Of a stretch of DNA of 64,000 nt, positions 38,521 to 49,440 are shown piece by piece. This DNA is from Karalla daura (Eukaryota; Chordata; Actinopteri; Chaetodontiformes; Leiognathidae). The stretch lies in assembly GCA_029224185.1 (NCBI GenBank), contig CM055188.1, positions 13,681,997-13,745,996 of the forward strand, written 5' to 3'. The translations under genes were made by a program, and so were the position numbers. The notes beneath the pieces are model-generated. The model saw nothing but the letters and a program-made list of their open reading frames with translations. It ran no database searches and had not been told where the DNA came from. Positions within the stretch are counted from its first letter, which is position 1. Every line of letters starts with the position of its first letter.

Positions 38521-39861
38521 GTTTTTCAGCCTCCCTAAATACAGGGTGATGAAATCTCTGTGAGATTTGTGCAAAACATGACATCAGATTTTACTATCCA
38601 ATCATGTTTTATGTTCAACAAATCCAAGAGGCCCGCCTTCATCCACCATCCATTTGGCTTAACTGTAGGTCATCATTGCCAATGTGAATAACTTTTTTTT
38701 TGTGTGTGTGTGTGTGGCAAAAGCTATATATAGATTTAGTTTGAGGTTTGATTTATTGTGGCCTGCTCTTGCCCCTCGTAACATTACATAGCGCAAAACA
38801 GAGTGACCAATGATGAGGGATTTATTCTCTATGGGTGTGTCACAAAGTGGAGAGAATCTATTGATGGGTCTTGGTGGATTTAGGCCAGCTATGTTAGGCA
38901 AGACTGTGACCCAGTGATCCTGGCTTTCCAGCTGCTTGGGGGAAGCAGTGGCTAAGAGGTGCGGGCTTGTTACGGGTAACTGTTTTTATGCCACAGTTTG
39001 GAGCTGTGCTTCCAAATCACAAAGCCTGGCCTCCAAACTGACTGAACATGTGGCACACTGAGCAGGATAGAGCAGCAGGAGAGGAAGAGGGAAAAGCCAA
39101 AGCTGACTGGGGCTAATGCTAAAAATGGCTAGCACTAACTGGAGCTAGAGAAATTTAGAGGTTTGAAATGAACAAGAAGAAAGTTAGAGAAAGGGCAGGA
39201 GAAAACGATGAATGGAAGGAGTATAGTGAGTGTGCTAATGCTTTCTCTGGCTCTGCACAGATAGGAAGTGATGCAATGTGTTCACCTCTGATGCAGGACG
39301 CAGGACCAGCTAGGGCTGAGGCTCCTGTGCTGTGTCTACACTGGAAGACCCAGTCTCTCACAAAGGGAGCACCGTCGTTAGCTGGATTTGATTTGAGTCG
39401 AATGTGTGTCTAAGTTTTTGTGTTGAAACTGAGGATTGAGCTTCCATCTCTCTCTCTCTGTCACACACAAACACACACACACACACAAACACACAGACAA
39501 AGTTACACACAATTTATGCACATCTCTTGTTTGTTAGGCTCCTCCCTCACTGACAACTGCAATCTACACTCAAACACACACACGCACACATGCAAAAACA
39601 TGCAATAAACAAGCAATAGTCGACCATCTTAGTGAGAACAGAGAAATGGAAGGAGAAGGAGGAGAAAAATAAGGGGGGTGAAGAGTTTGACCCCACCTAC
39701 TTAGCTGATCATTAAACGGGTAGCCCATATTGATCGGTATTGTTCAATATAAATACAAATGGCAGGTTAAAAGGCTCAGTTTGTAGTTTGTGAATCAATA
39801 ACTGAGAACGATCTTCACCAGGTGCATCAGGACACCTTTTATTTATTTATTTATTCACAGT
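38521..39861. other. Noncoding stretch, no gene seen
   Basis: GT run near 38700-38717, and CT then CA repeats at 39449-39501 and 39571-39593. The frame at 39168-39413 shows no recognisable domain. A TTTA run (39838-39854) precedes the retroelement insertion. Confidence 0.5.
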
Positions 39862-39873
39862 ACAGTGGTAGAA
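39862..39873 (+). repeat. Target-site duplication, left copy
   Basis: acagtggtagaa, identical to 39990-40001, flanking the truncated retrotransposon between them. Confidence 0.85.
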
Positions 39874-39989
39874 GCTCCCGGGAGAGCTGGAGGAGGTGTC
39901 CAGGGAGAGGGAGGTCTGGACGTCCCTGCTTAGACTGCTCCCCTGCGACCCGGCCCCGGATAAGCGGAAGAAGATGGATGGATGGATGA
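39874..39989 (+). mobile_element. 5'-truncated non-LTR retrotransposon, 3' end
   Basis: 116-bp insertion. One frame reads EEVSREREVWTSLLRLLPC and then DPAPDKRKKMDG, which I recognise as the C-terminal tail of a common fish non-LTR (LINE) reverse-transcriptase protein. It ends in a GATG/ATGG microsatellite-like tail, normal for these elements. Exact 12-bp target duplications flank it. Severe 5' truncation means it is dead on arrival. The clade (L2- or Rex-like) is not settled here. Confidence 0.85.
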
Positions 39990-40001
39990 ACAGTGGTAGA
40001 A
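39990..40001 (+). repeat. Target-site duplication, right copy
   Basis: acagtggtagaa, identical to 39862-39873. Confidence 0.85.
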
Positions 40002-40080
40002 TGTAATACATTACTTTACCTTGGTAATGCACTTATTACTTCTACATTTTGCACCAAATATCTTCTACTTCGCTGCACTC
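39990..40080 (+). mobile_element. Older fish repeat interrupted by the retrotransposon
   Basis: Starts cagtggtagaatgtaatac and continues with cttattacttctacattttg and atcttctacttcgctgcac. This resembles the widespread fish repeat beginning CAGTGGTGGAATGTAAC, which I recall as a nonautonomous DNA element. Its left end was the target of the retrotransposon at 39874, so its first bases occur twice. The right end is decayed and not resolved. Confidence 0.55.
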
Positions 40081-40760
40081 ACCTTACCATGCCCACCGAA
40101 GGTGATGGTGGGGCAAGCGTGTCTGCTGCCCTGGGCCCAGGGTAGATAGGGTGGGCCCTCATTAAGTTATTACATTATTTTTCAAAATTTCTCAAAATAT
40201 GCCTTTTTGTTAAAAAAAATGTCATATTTGAGTTACATAAAAGCTTTTTATTTGAAGTTGTCATTAATATGAAGTTAAGTACACTCAAAAGGTTGGGTCA
40301 GCACAAGTCCAGTGCCCAGAGAGATAAAAAAAGAGAAGATTAAAGGGTTTAGATATTTTCTAGACAAATATTTGAAAATAAAAGGTGGTAGGTAAGAAAC
40401 AGTGCAGCCAACCTTGAAATGTAACCTAACTGGTGAGAGGAGACAAAAAGCACAAGAAGAGAGGAGAAGAGGACCAGAGGATGAGCAGAGGTGAGGAAGA
40501 GCAAGGGAAAAGGCGAGATCTGGGCGTGGGGGCCCTACCTTGTGCCAGGCAAGAAGGTCAGCTGTTGTGCACCTTACTCATAGTACATGGCATCTACACA
40601 AGCCAGGAACACAAAACCTCGCTCTTTTATTTGCACTTTCTGTGTGACAGTTGAAAAGCTATGACAGAAAAGCTGTCGCCTTCAGAAACCACTAGAAAGA
40701 GGTGACACGAGGGCGACTTCTATCAGAACGTTTCTTACAACTTGTTTACAGCGGGAGAAC
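40081..40760. other. Noncoding stretch, no gene seen
   Basis: A gccctgggcccagggtag phrase near 40130 is a near-palindrome. The rest is A-rich with purine patches (40431-40515). No exon recognised. Confidence 0.5.
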
Positions 40761-41191
40761 TGTCACGGGGGAAGGATTGTATTGAACCATGGTGTAGAAA
40801 CACACAGACACAAGACAGGATGATTGCTCTGGAGAGGGTTTATTTCATGGCAGGTCTGCAGGACTGAAGGAGACTGCAGGACAGCAGTGGGACCGAGGGC
40901 AGTGGAGAACTGGAAACACAGGGAACACAGGTAGATATCCACAAAAAGCAAAAACAGGAGACTAACAACAAAGGAGAACTGGAGGAAGTTGAGCCAAGCG
41001 TTACCACGTATCTAGTGTGACTCTGTGGCGATGAGTAGATGAGAGGACCAGGTATGAGTTGGTGGTGATGGTGAACAGGTGTGTCTGCACAGCAGCCCCG
41101 CCTCCGCCAGGTAACCAGCCACAGGAAGAGAGACAGACAGGAAATACACAGACCCTAAGGGCCTCCGGGAGTTACAGCAGTGGCTGTGACA
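40761..41191. mobile_element. 431-bp TGTCAC...GTGACA element, probable nonautonomous transposon
   Basis: Bounded by tgtcacgg on the left and tggctgtgaca on the right, which are short inverted termini. Internal phrases include gttgagccaagcgttaccac, gagaggaccaggtatg, aacaggtgtgtctgc and cctccgggagttacagcag. I recall these in this order from a fish repeat. No coding and no clear target duplication. Confidence 0.5.
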
Positions 41192-44100
41192 AAAACTCTA
41201 TACCGTAATACATTATCGTACTCGTCTTCAAAATAAAAGTCTTGATGAATTGAATGCAAAAATAATATCCATGTTGTTACATTTAAAATATCACTAGGTC
41301 AATTCAAACCACATAAAATGGCTTATTTTTCTTAGGCCTGTGTTTCCTTCTATGTAAAGTGGTGCTTTACATCCAATTGCCTATAAAGGAATGAAATATA
41401 TTATTTGCTATATCGGTCCATTTCTTTTTATGGCACAAAAAAAAACATTTGCAAAAAACAATGAGCTAATAGACATGTGATATAGTATGGAGGGCATGTA
41501 GTAAACCCTTACCTTTGAGAAATAAAACACAACTAACAATGTAAATAGTGCAACAAATTAAGATTTAAGACTTTTGTCACCACTGCATTTTTTCCCCTTT
41601 TCTGCCACTGAATATATGTTTATTGTCAATTTGGATCAAACAACACCTTAACTGAGCATACTAAAATATGAATTCAGGTGGTATAAGCAGACAGAGAGAA
41701 GGAGTGAGACAGCAGAGAGAGGCAGAAAAAAAGACAAAATGATGGAGCGAGAAAACATCACAGAATAATCCAGCAATAAATAGACTCAGCGTTGCAGCAC
41801 ACAACAAACCTTTATGGGTATAATTAGAGTCCATTGATTGCAGAGCACTCCAGCACTCTCCCAAATAGCTCTGACTAAAATCCATCTATTATTCTGATTC
41901 ATATGCTGATACATGCTAGAGAGCCACACCAGCTTCTTCATATTTCCTGTTTATGCTTACACTGCACCATAATTTACATCTTGATTTCTGTCTCTCTCTC
42001 TTTCTGTCTCTCTCTCGCTCTCAAACACACACACACACACACATACACTCACAGATACATACATAGATATGTAAGTACGCATGGTCATAAAATGCAAAAC
42101 ATTTAAAAACACAACTGGTTTATTTTAGCAGTGAGCTGGAAGCAGGTTTTATTTACTTTATTTCACATTAAATATAAATTTAAGCAGGAAATAAGATACA
42201 GATGTCAATTAAAATTAGAATTTAAGGAAGTAGTTCAATTTATAATAGTAATTCATTTATTCGTTCTTGAGATTTAATGTTAAGTCTGTTCCTGACAATG
42301 TTAGTATGACATTACATTTTATCAACAGGTGATTTGCTACAACTTTTATTTAACATCCATTTTATAAAACATAATAGAATAAGCACAATTTTACATAAAG
42401 TTTTACATCATCCAGAGCAAGCTATGTGTTAGATTAAAAACATTAATGATTTTCTGTAGACTTGAATGAGAGTGTCATACTACTTTGATGTCATATTACT
42501 CTGACTGGACTTCACTGGCTCTGAGAAGAGAACAGCATTGTTTGCTGTTTATTTATAAGGTCTTTCTTAGGCAAAATACCTGTTTATCAAATGAACTTGC
42601 TTACTTCTTCTGTTGCTCCACTTATACTGACAATCCCTTAGCTGTTAATATCCCAAATATTGAGATTTAGGTAGGAAAATTTGAGTTTTGCTCCACTCAA
42701 ATGGAAAAAAAAGTTGTCATATTTCCAGCTGGATTCCTCTATTCCCTTTCATCACTTCATGCATATTATCATGGGTTTCATGGATTTCATACATTCTGGG
42801 TGTATATGTGTTTTCTGAAATTGTTTTATTTTATATTATGTTTACACTGTGCATATACATATATTGTACATTGTAGTGATGAATTCTTTGCAATCGAGGC
42901 ATCTTTGGAAAAGTGAGCTCACTCTCCATTGGCAATCTCCAAATGAATAAAGATAAAAGAAAGAAAAGTTTCTCTGCAGCCTCTGTTATAAACCACGTGT
43001 ATAAACAATGTGTTTAATCTTGTTTTCTCAGTTGTGCTTCTGATGATCAGCCCTGTTTTAAACTGATCATCAAATCCAGTCGGAAACTTGTTTTTCAACC
43101 TTTCCTGCATCTTCAAATGCTGCATTCAAAGGACTAAATCATGAAAGTAATGTACTGACTCACACAGATCCACCCTGTCACACACACACACATTGACAAT
43201 TAGGATTCAGTGTCTTGCCTGTATTAAGCCACAACAGCCGTGTTGCACCTGTTACTATTGAAACTCTGCAGCTGTTCCCGCCTGCTCCATCGCTCCTCTG
43301 TCTAGGAGACAAATGCATCACTCACCGAGTTGCTAGAAAAATGTGGCAATTATACTAATACCCTGTCATAAATACTCTGCCGTTGAACATGGAAACACAG
43401 TGCACAGATGTTCAGGGACAAAGTAACATGGAGACACAGGAAGAGAGGAAGCTGAGGGGGGGGTGGGGGTGTGTGGAGGTAAAGCAGAAAGATGAGACAG
43501 ATTTGTTCCAATGCATAAATCCTTCATGGGAACTCCGGTAGGAAAAGTGGAGGTGTAACTCCATCATTATGGATGCTGGGATGGGGTTCACAGACAAAAA
43601 CTACTGTAGCTGCATATTGAAATAAATACATGATGTGCTGATATTTTAGGACCTACTGTATATATTTGGCCTGGACAACACTTTGATTGTTCAACAAAGC
43701 CAAGGTAAAAAGGGTTTCTTAAAAAAAAAAGAGCGAGAACCTCACCCCGAAAGCACAGCAGGCTGTGAAACACCAGGGTTGATGAAAGTCCCCATGGTTT
43801 AGTAATTTGTTCATTTTGATTGAGTTCATGGGGCAGATATCTGAAACTGAGGGGATCTGAGGGAGGACAACACGGGTATCACCATCAAAGATTGATAGAT
43901 GATAGAGAAAACTCCCAGGGATATGGTTTAACATATATGGTAATGGAGCATAGAGAAAAGGATGAAGAAATATTCTGTAAGGTGCTTCTACAAAGCAAAC
44001 ATTAGATGGAAAATGGAGACAAAAACTCCAGTTAAAGTTGCCTCGGCTCATATATTAACAAACAGAAACATTTTTAGCAGCTTCTTAAACAGTCTCTGGT

Positions 44101-44687
44101 TTTTTTAATGAGATAAGGTGTGCTCACAGCTCGCTGACTCACTGCTCCAGCCTTGATCTGCCACTGCCGTGGCCTTGTGAATGTGTTCCTGACAAGACTG
44201 TGACCAACAGCGCAGTGACTCACAGCTCAGGCCCACGCTGCCACCACCCACTGTGTCACACCCACCACCGCCCGTAGTCCACTGTCAGCAAGACCCAGTG
44301 GCGCTCTGCCCCGTGGTCTCCTGCCGCTGCTCCCACAAAGGAAGAGTCGACCTTCTCCCTCTTTTACAATGCAGCTGACAGAATGGCTGACACACCATCT
44401 ACAACATGTTGACACTTCCCGTCCCTATTTTCCTGTGTATCAGCACATCTTCCCTTTCACTTTGCCACCCTCCTCCACACAGCAGATGGAAAACCAAGAC
44501 ATGAGCCACATTTACATGAACAAACCTTATTTTAAGTTGAAAACAACATTTACATTACAGTATTGCATATGCTGTATGCAATATTATCACATTATAAAAT
44601 CTTGAGAGCACAGAAAACAATGCCTTAATGAATAAAGTACTTTTATTCATTAATATATTTTCTTACTCTCCAGCACACATAAGGCAC
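41192..44687. other. Long AT-rich noncoding stretch
   Basis: CT then CA repeats at 41988-42052, and AT-rich DNA from 42100 to 42900. A patch at 43175-43215 has a cattgacaattaggattcag phrase reminiscent of a fish repeat. There is a G-rich run at 43455-43473 and a GC-richer patch at 44230-44345. Hydrophobic frames in the AT-rich part are chance. No exon recognised. Confidence 0.5.
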
Positions 44688-44862
44688 GCTGGACATCACA
44701 GGGCACATACACTTCAGTCACATTCCCATCAGGAATATGCAAAGAAAGCCCAAATGTAGAATGAACCTGCACTCTACATAGAAAGTCTCAAAATCCAACA
44801 GAGATTCAAACTTGTCCCTTATTGTTAGACAACAGTGCTATTAACCAATAGGCTGTGATGGG
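44688..44862 (+). repeat. Teleost-type dispersed repeat, decayed copy
   Basis: gctggacatcacagggcac, then gcactctacatagaaagtc, then gagattcaaacttgtccct and gacaacagtgctattaacca. Same family and orientation as 2371-2570, and opposite to 49341-49440. Confidence 0.65.
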
Positions 44863-47389
44863 AAAGAAGAAGGAGCATGGCAACTATTTTAATTGTGTTT
44901 TTTGGAACATAACGCAACTTTTTTAGACTTTTACAGACAGAGAGACCGCTGTTTGACCTCTGTCATCCACAACAGACAAGGGACTGCGATCCATATTGGC
45001 TATTGGAGAATAACCTGGCTCTACCAGCGACTTAATGAGCAAGCTAACTTAACAAACACACTCTATGCCTCTGATGAATGTAACTTGTGCTCTAATGCTC
45101 TTTACGCTATTTAGTGCCTCTGGGGCACTGTCACCTGTCAATCATTCTTGGACATGTCAATCAAATGCACATGCCACTAATTATGACCTTTTTTAGAGTG
45201 GTAATATATAATGAATCAGACTGACTACAAGATAACTCTGGAATAGGAATCTTGAGCTGTTCATGAATTGTAAAGATAAACTATTGAATGAGTATTTTTA
45301 GATTGAAAATGATATTTTCAATCCAATGATGTTGGACCAAGTGTTTTTGGTGGTATTGCAAGTAAAGTCACTTCTTCAGACCGGAATACTATCTTTTAGA
45401 TACAGTATGTCTCCAACTTGAAAAAAAGAGGGGGCCTTAGTAGTCGGATCTCCAGTTATTAAAACTGAACTGTGACATAGATCACTCTCAGGCTCTCTAT
45501 ATATGTATTGCAGTTCTCCTTAGTAGATGAAAGGATTGTTTTCTTGCATGTAAGGTCAGGGAACTGATTTTGACTGTGCTCTACTGTTATTCTGTGGAAA
45601 CAGAAAATTATCAGAATACTCTACCAATCTATTTGTTGACATTAAACATCCGTAAAAAAATGTATTTTACTTTCATTTTCAGTCATAATTTCCAGAGGAT
45701 GCAAACATGTAAATAACATCATGCTTTTGGCTGATGAGAGATTTTGAGATTTGTCAAAAAAGAAACTAAACTTACACAGTGTGTTCTGCACACAAATAAT
45801 TTATCATGTGCTTTAACATTTCAGATGGATGTGGTTCTGCTCTACCAGTTGTAAATGGAAAGATGGAAAAAGTATGACAGAGAGAGAAAAGAAAAGGAGG
45901 AAATGAAATGGGTGGGAGGGGAAAGTGATGAGAGGACGTGGCTCGAGCAAAAGAAATGAGCCCAGAGGAGCAAGTCTATTGACATTAATCCTGACACGGA
46001 TCTGTAATGTCGAAGACGTGCGGTCATCATTTATGGGATCAGATATCTTTTCTTAAACCTTCTTAATATGTCACATTTTGCCGACAAGGCTTTCAAATCA
46101 GCCGAGGATGAGGGAGAGGAGGAGGTGGGGAGAGGAAATGAAAAGACAGGGAGGGAGATGTGCTGGGAGATAACAGAGGGGAGAAGAAGCAGGCAGCAAT
46201 ATAACAGAGAAAACAATGGAAAGTAAAGCAGAATGAAAGATATGAGCACAATATGACTCATGAAACAGCAGTGACGTGTCACTGAAATGCTTCATCTCAC
46301 AAAACAGATTAACCCTCTAACCCCTCTTGAAAAATGATTATTATTATTGTTGCTGTTTTTGTTATCATCAATTGTTGTTACATAAAAGTAATAACAAGAG
46401 AAAACTCAAGAAAGAAAAAAAAGGCCGGATTAACCACCTTGTGTGAGTAGAAATGGTACTTACTGTACTTACAATACTTTCACTCTTTGTACTTTGTACT
46501 TTTGTATTGTTCCAGCAGCAAACAACACAAATAGGAAATGGTTCAATTTAAAGGTAATTACTAATACATGCTAAACAAGGATCCACAACACAAATGAATC
46601 CTAAGTCATTCAATATATTTGATCCAATTTTTGATGTGTGCAACAAGAATTCTTGGTGCAAAACAGACTGAAACACAGGAATGAAAATGAGATTCTTTTC
46701 AGGCTGTAACTACTGCTAAGGAGCTCTCTGTTTATGGGATGAAAATGGTATGTGAGTGTGTGTTCAAAACGATCAAAGGACAGCGAGCGGAGGTCAGACT
46801 GCCCCAGCTGGGGAGTGGTTGAAGAATGAAAGGAGGAGCAGAACAGGTTAGAACAGTTTGTGTTGATATTGGAAGAGAAAAACAAAGAAGAGGAGAGAAA
46901 GAGGAACCACTGGCATGTGGCATTTTCATCACAGGGTACGTGAAGCTGGTCACGGCGTGACACACAAACACGGCAGACGTCACACCTGTGCTGTGTGTGA
47001 ACACACTGACCTCAGACCTGCTGCTGCACCAAATCCGCAATCTGCGGACTGTGACTCAAGCCGTGGAAGCCGACATGTTGAATTATCCGTGGACAAGATA
47101 TCGAAACCGAGACTGCCCATGATGCTGTGTGGTTAGAATGAATGGATGGTTAAAGCACGACGTGAGCAGATGGACTGAGTAGGGTACCCTCAGTCACCAC
47201 AGTGTGAATGGGAACAAATGAGGTGACTATTGAGGTCTTTGAGATGCCATGAAATAATTAAGAAAAAGTCCATTTAGCATGTACCAGACTGGCTGCAGCC
47301 AGTGAAGCTGATCAGGTTGTTCTGTATTATTCACGTTTTTCACAGCGTCACAGCGTCACCTTAAAAACACCTCAAACACAGCAAATATC

Positions 47390-47393
<4 letters not shown>
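44863..47393. other. Noncoding stretch with one perfect hairpin
   Basis: Contains the hairpin at 45301-45323, purine-rich patches at 45878-45925 and 46108-46190, and an ATT/GTT run at 46334-46380. A gtacttactgtacttacaat phrase near 46455 recalls a fish repeat. No exon recognised. Confidence 0.5.
45301..45323. repeat. Perfect 10-bp inverted repeat, 3-nt loop
   Basis: gattgaaaat (45301-45310) and attttcaatc (45314-45323) are exact reverse complements around gat. Confidence 0.85.

Positions 47394-47461
<68 letters not shown>
47394..47461. repeat. (CA)34 microsatellite
   Basis: Perfect uninterrupted 68-bp CA array. Confidence 0.98.
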
Positions 47462-47464
<3 letters not shown>

Positions 47465-49340
47465 GACTAAAAACATTCGCCTCAGTTTCACACATGCCCC
47501 AGTGATAGATGTGAAAGGAACAGGCCCACACTCACACACTCGCTGCAGGAATGTTGAGATAATCTAAATTAGATTGGGGCAGATTGTGGAGGGAGGCTGG
47601 TGCGGGGGGGTCGGTGGCTGGTGCAAGGGGAGTGGAGCGATGAGGAGGAGTGGCAGCGCACTCATCATTCCTAGGCAGCGACATCGCCTACGCAGCTTGG
47701 TTCAGTGGTGGAGAAACGTGGAGAGGGCGTGAGAAGACAGTGAGTGTTATCACACAGGATCTACTGAGGGGATACCGTGGAGGTCACTACATGGCACTGA
47801 TGGGAAAGTGCAGCACACGGGGATTTTATCGAGGAAAGGAAAAGTTTCAGGTGTATTTTGCTTCAGTCTTGACCCTTTTTCTGTCTTCCTTACTTTTCCA
47901 TATCTGCAGAAACAGCTCCCCCAGAGTGCATCATGGACACAATCTCTAACAAAATAGCCAAAGATTTATTTTACACAAGACATAACACTGCATTTGAAAT
48001 ATAACTCAATCAATGGCATGAATTATTAGCTTTTTACTGTCCTGAAATAAACATGACTCTGTTAGTTCCTAACTTATTTGGATCCAAGTAAAACATCTCA
48101 ATATTTATTCGTTTATAGATTTATTAAGAGATTAAGATTAAGATCTTTTTATTTATAGATTTTGGTTGAAGTTCACTGTGGCAGTGCTGGGGTACTGGCT
48201 CTGGTCACTGGAGCCCGGGTCCTGGACCAGTGTCATGTGGCAGTCCTGTGTCACTCTCCTTCCTGTCTTCTTCTCTCTCTTTCCTCCCCTCTCTCTTTGC
48301 CTCTTGCATCATCTCTTATTAAAAAGAAATATATAAATAAATTAAACATTTTTGGTATAGTTAAGCATAATCACTTGTGAAGCATGTCTTGTACTATTGG
48401 AGAACTACAACCAAATCGTCTGATGAGGATGCTCATAACAATTTTTAATAAAAAGTAACTATTTGTAATAAATAAAAACATTTAATCATGTTCCCACACA
48501 ATGTTGAAGAGCCTGTATCTCCTTCTGCATATTGTCGGTTTAAACGTTAAGTCACAATGTGTATAATGTCAACACCATAAACACAGCACAATAAAGTGCT
48601 CAGAATTCACTTTTGTGCTTTCCCACTGTGTTCAATCACTTTAACAACCTACAGGTTTGTGAATATCGCTCTGCGCCCACACCGAAACCTGCAAGATGTG
48701 TTATCTCAACCACTAGCCAGCCAGAGTAAAGACTATCATTACCTTCCACTCCTGCTTCTGGGAGTTGACACTGTACATGAATGTCCTCTCCCACGTCGTC
48801 AGGCTCGGGAAACCACAGATTCTGCACTGGAAGATAAAACAAATTGGAGATCACCTGATTTGGTTAGGAATGACAGCCCGCACCCGTCTGTTGTGGCCTT
48901 AAGGAGGGACGTCACGTGACAGTTTCGTGTTATTTTTTGTCAACAGACTGAGTGATTGATAAGTGCATCCACTGGTCATTAGTCAACTAAACATTTCCTC
49001 AATCAGAGCTATCAATAACCACCGTGCTGCACTTCATTAAAACACAGTTAAACCTGTGGCAGCCATGGAAACATTGAACGGCTCCGATGGCTGTGCCTAG
49101 ATAATAATCTCGCAGTCGCCACTGGAGCTTAAATAGCAGGATAACAGCTATGAATGTTCACACTCTCCTGTAATTTTAGAAGATGAGAGCAACTGATTTT
49201 TTCTTCCATTCAGACTCAGCTTGACAAGAACAGCTCATACTCACTCGGTGAGAGTGAAAGTACCCAAGACTTCAGTTCAAGCATAATGAAATATTTGATT
49301 GGCATAATGTCACCTCTGTGTCTCTGTCTGTGTATAGATA
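47462..49340. other. Noncoding stretch, no gene seen
   Basis: A GC-richer, unrepetitive part (47580-47830) has a cgacatcgcctacgcagctt phrase. The rest is AT-rich. A 107-codon frame (48596-48919) has no recognisable domain. Positions 49050-49200 could be a conserved noncoding element. Confidence 0.5.
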
Positions 49341-49440
49341 GCATGGACATGTCTCCCACAGTCCAAAATTATACATGCTTAGGGAAACTATAAAATCTCT
49401 CCCTAGTTGTGAGTGAAAGTGTGAATGGTGTCTGTGCTAC
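49341..49440 (-). repeat. Teleost-type dispersed repeat, decayed copy
   Basis: gcatggacatgtctcccaca, gtccaaaattatacatgctt, then gtgagtgaaagtgtgaatgg. This is the reverse-strand order of the family at 2371-2570. Confidence 0.6.
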
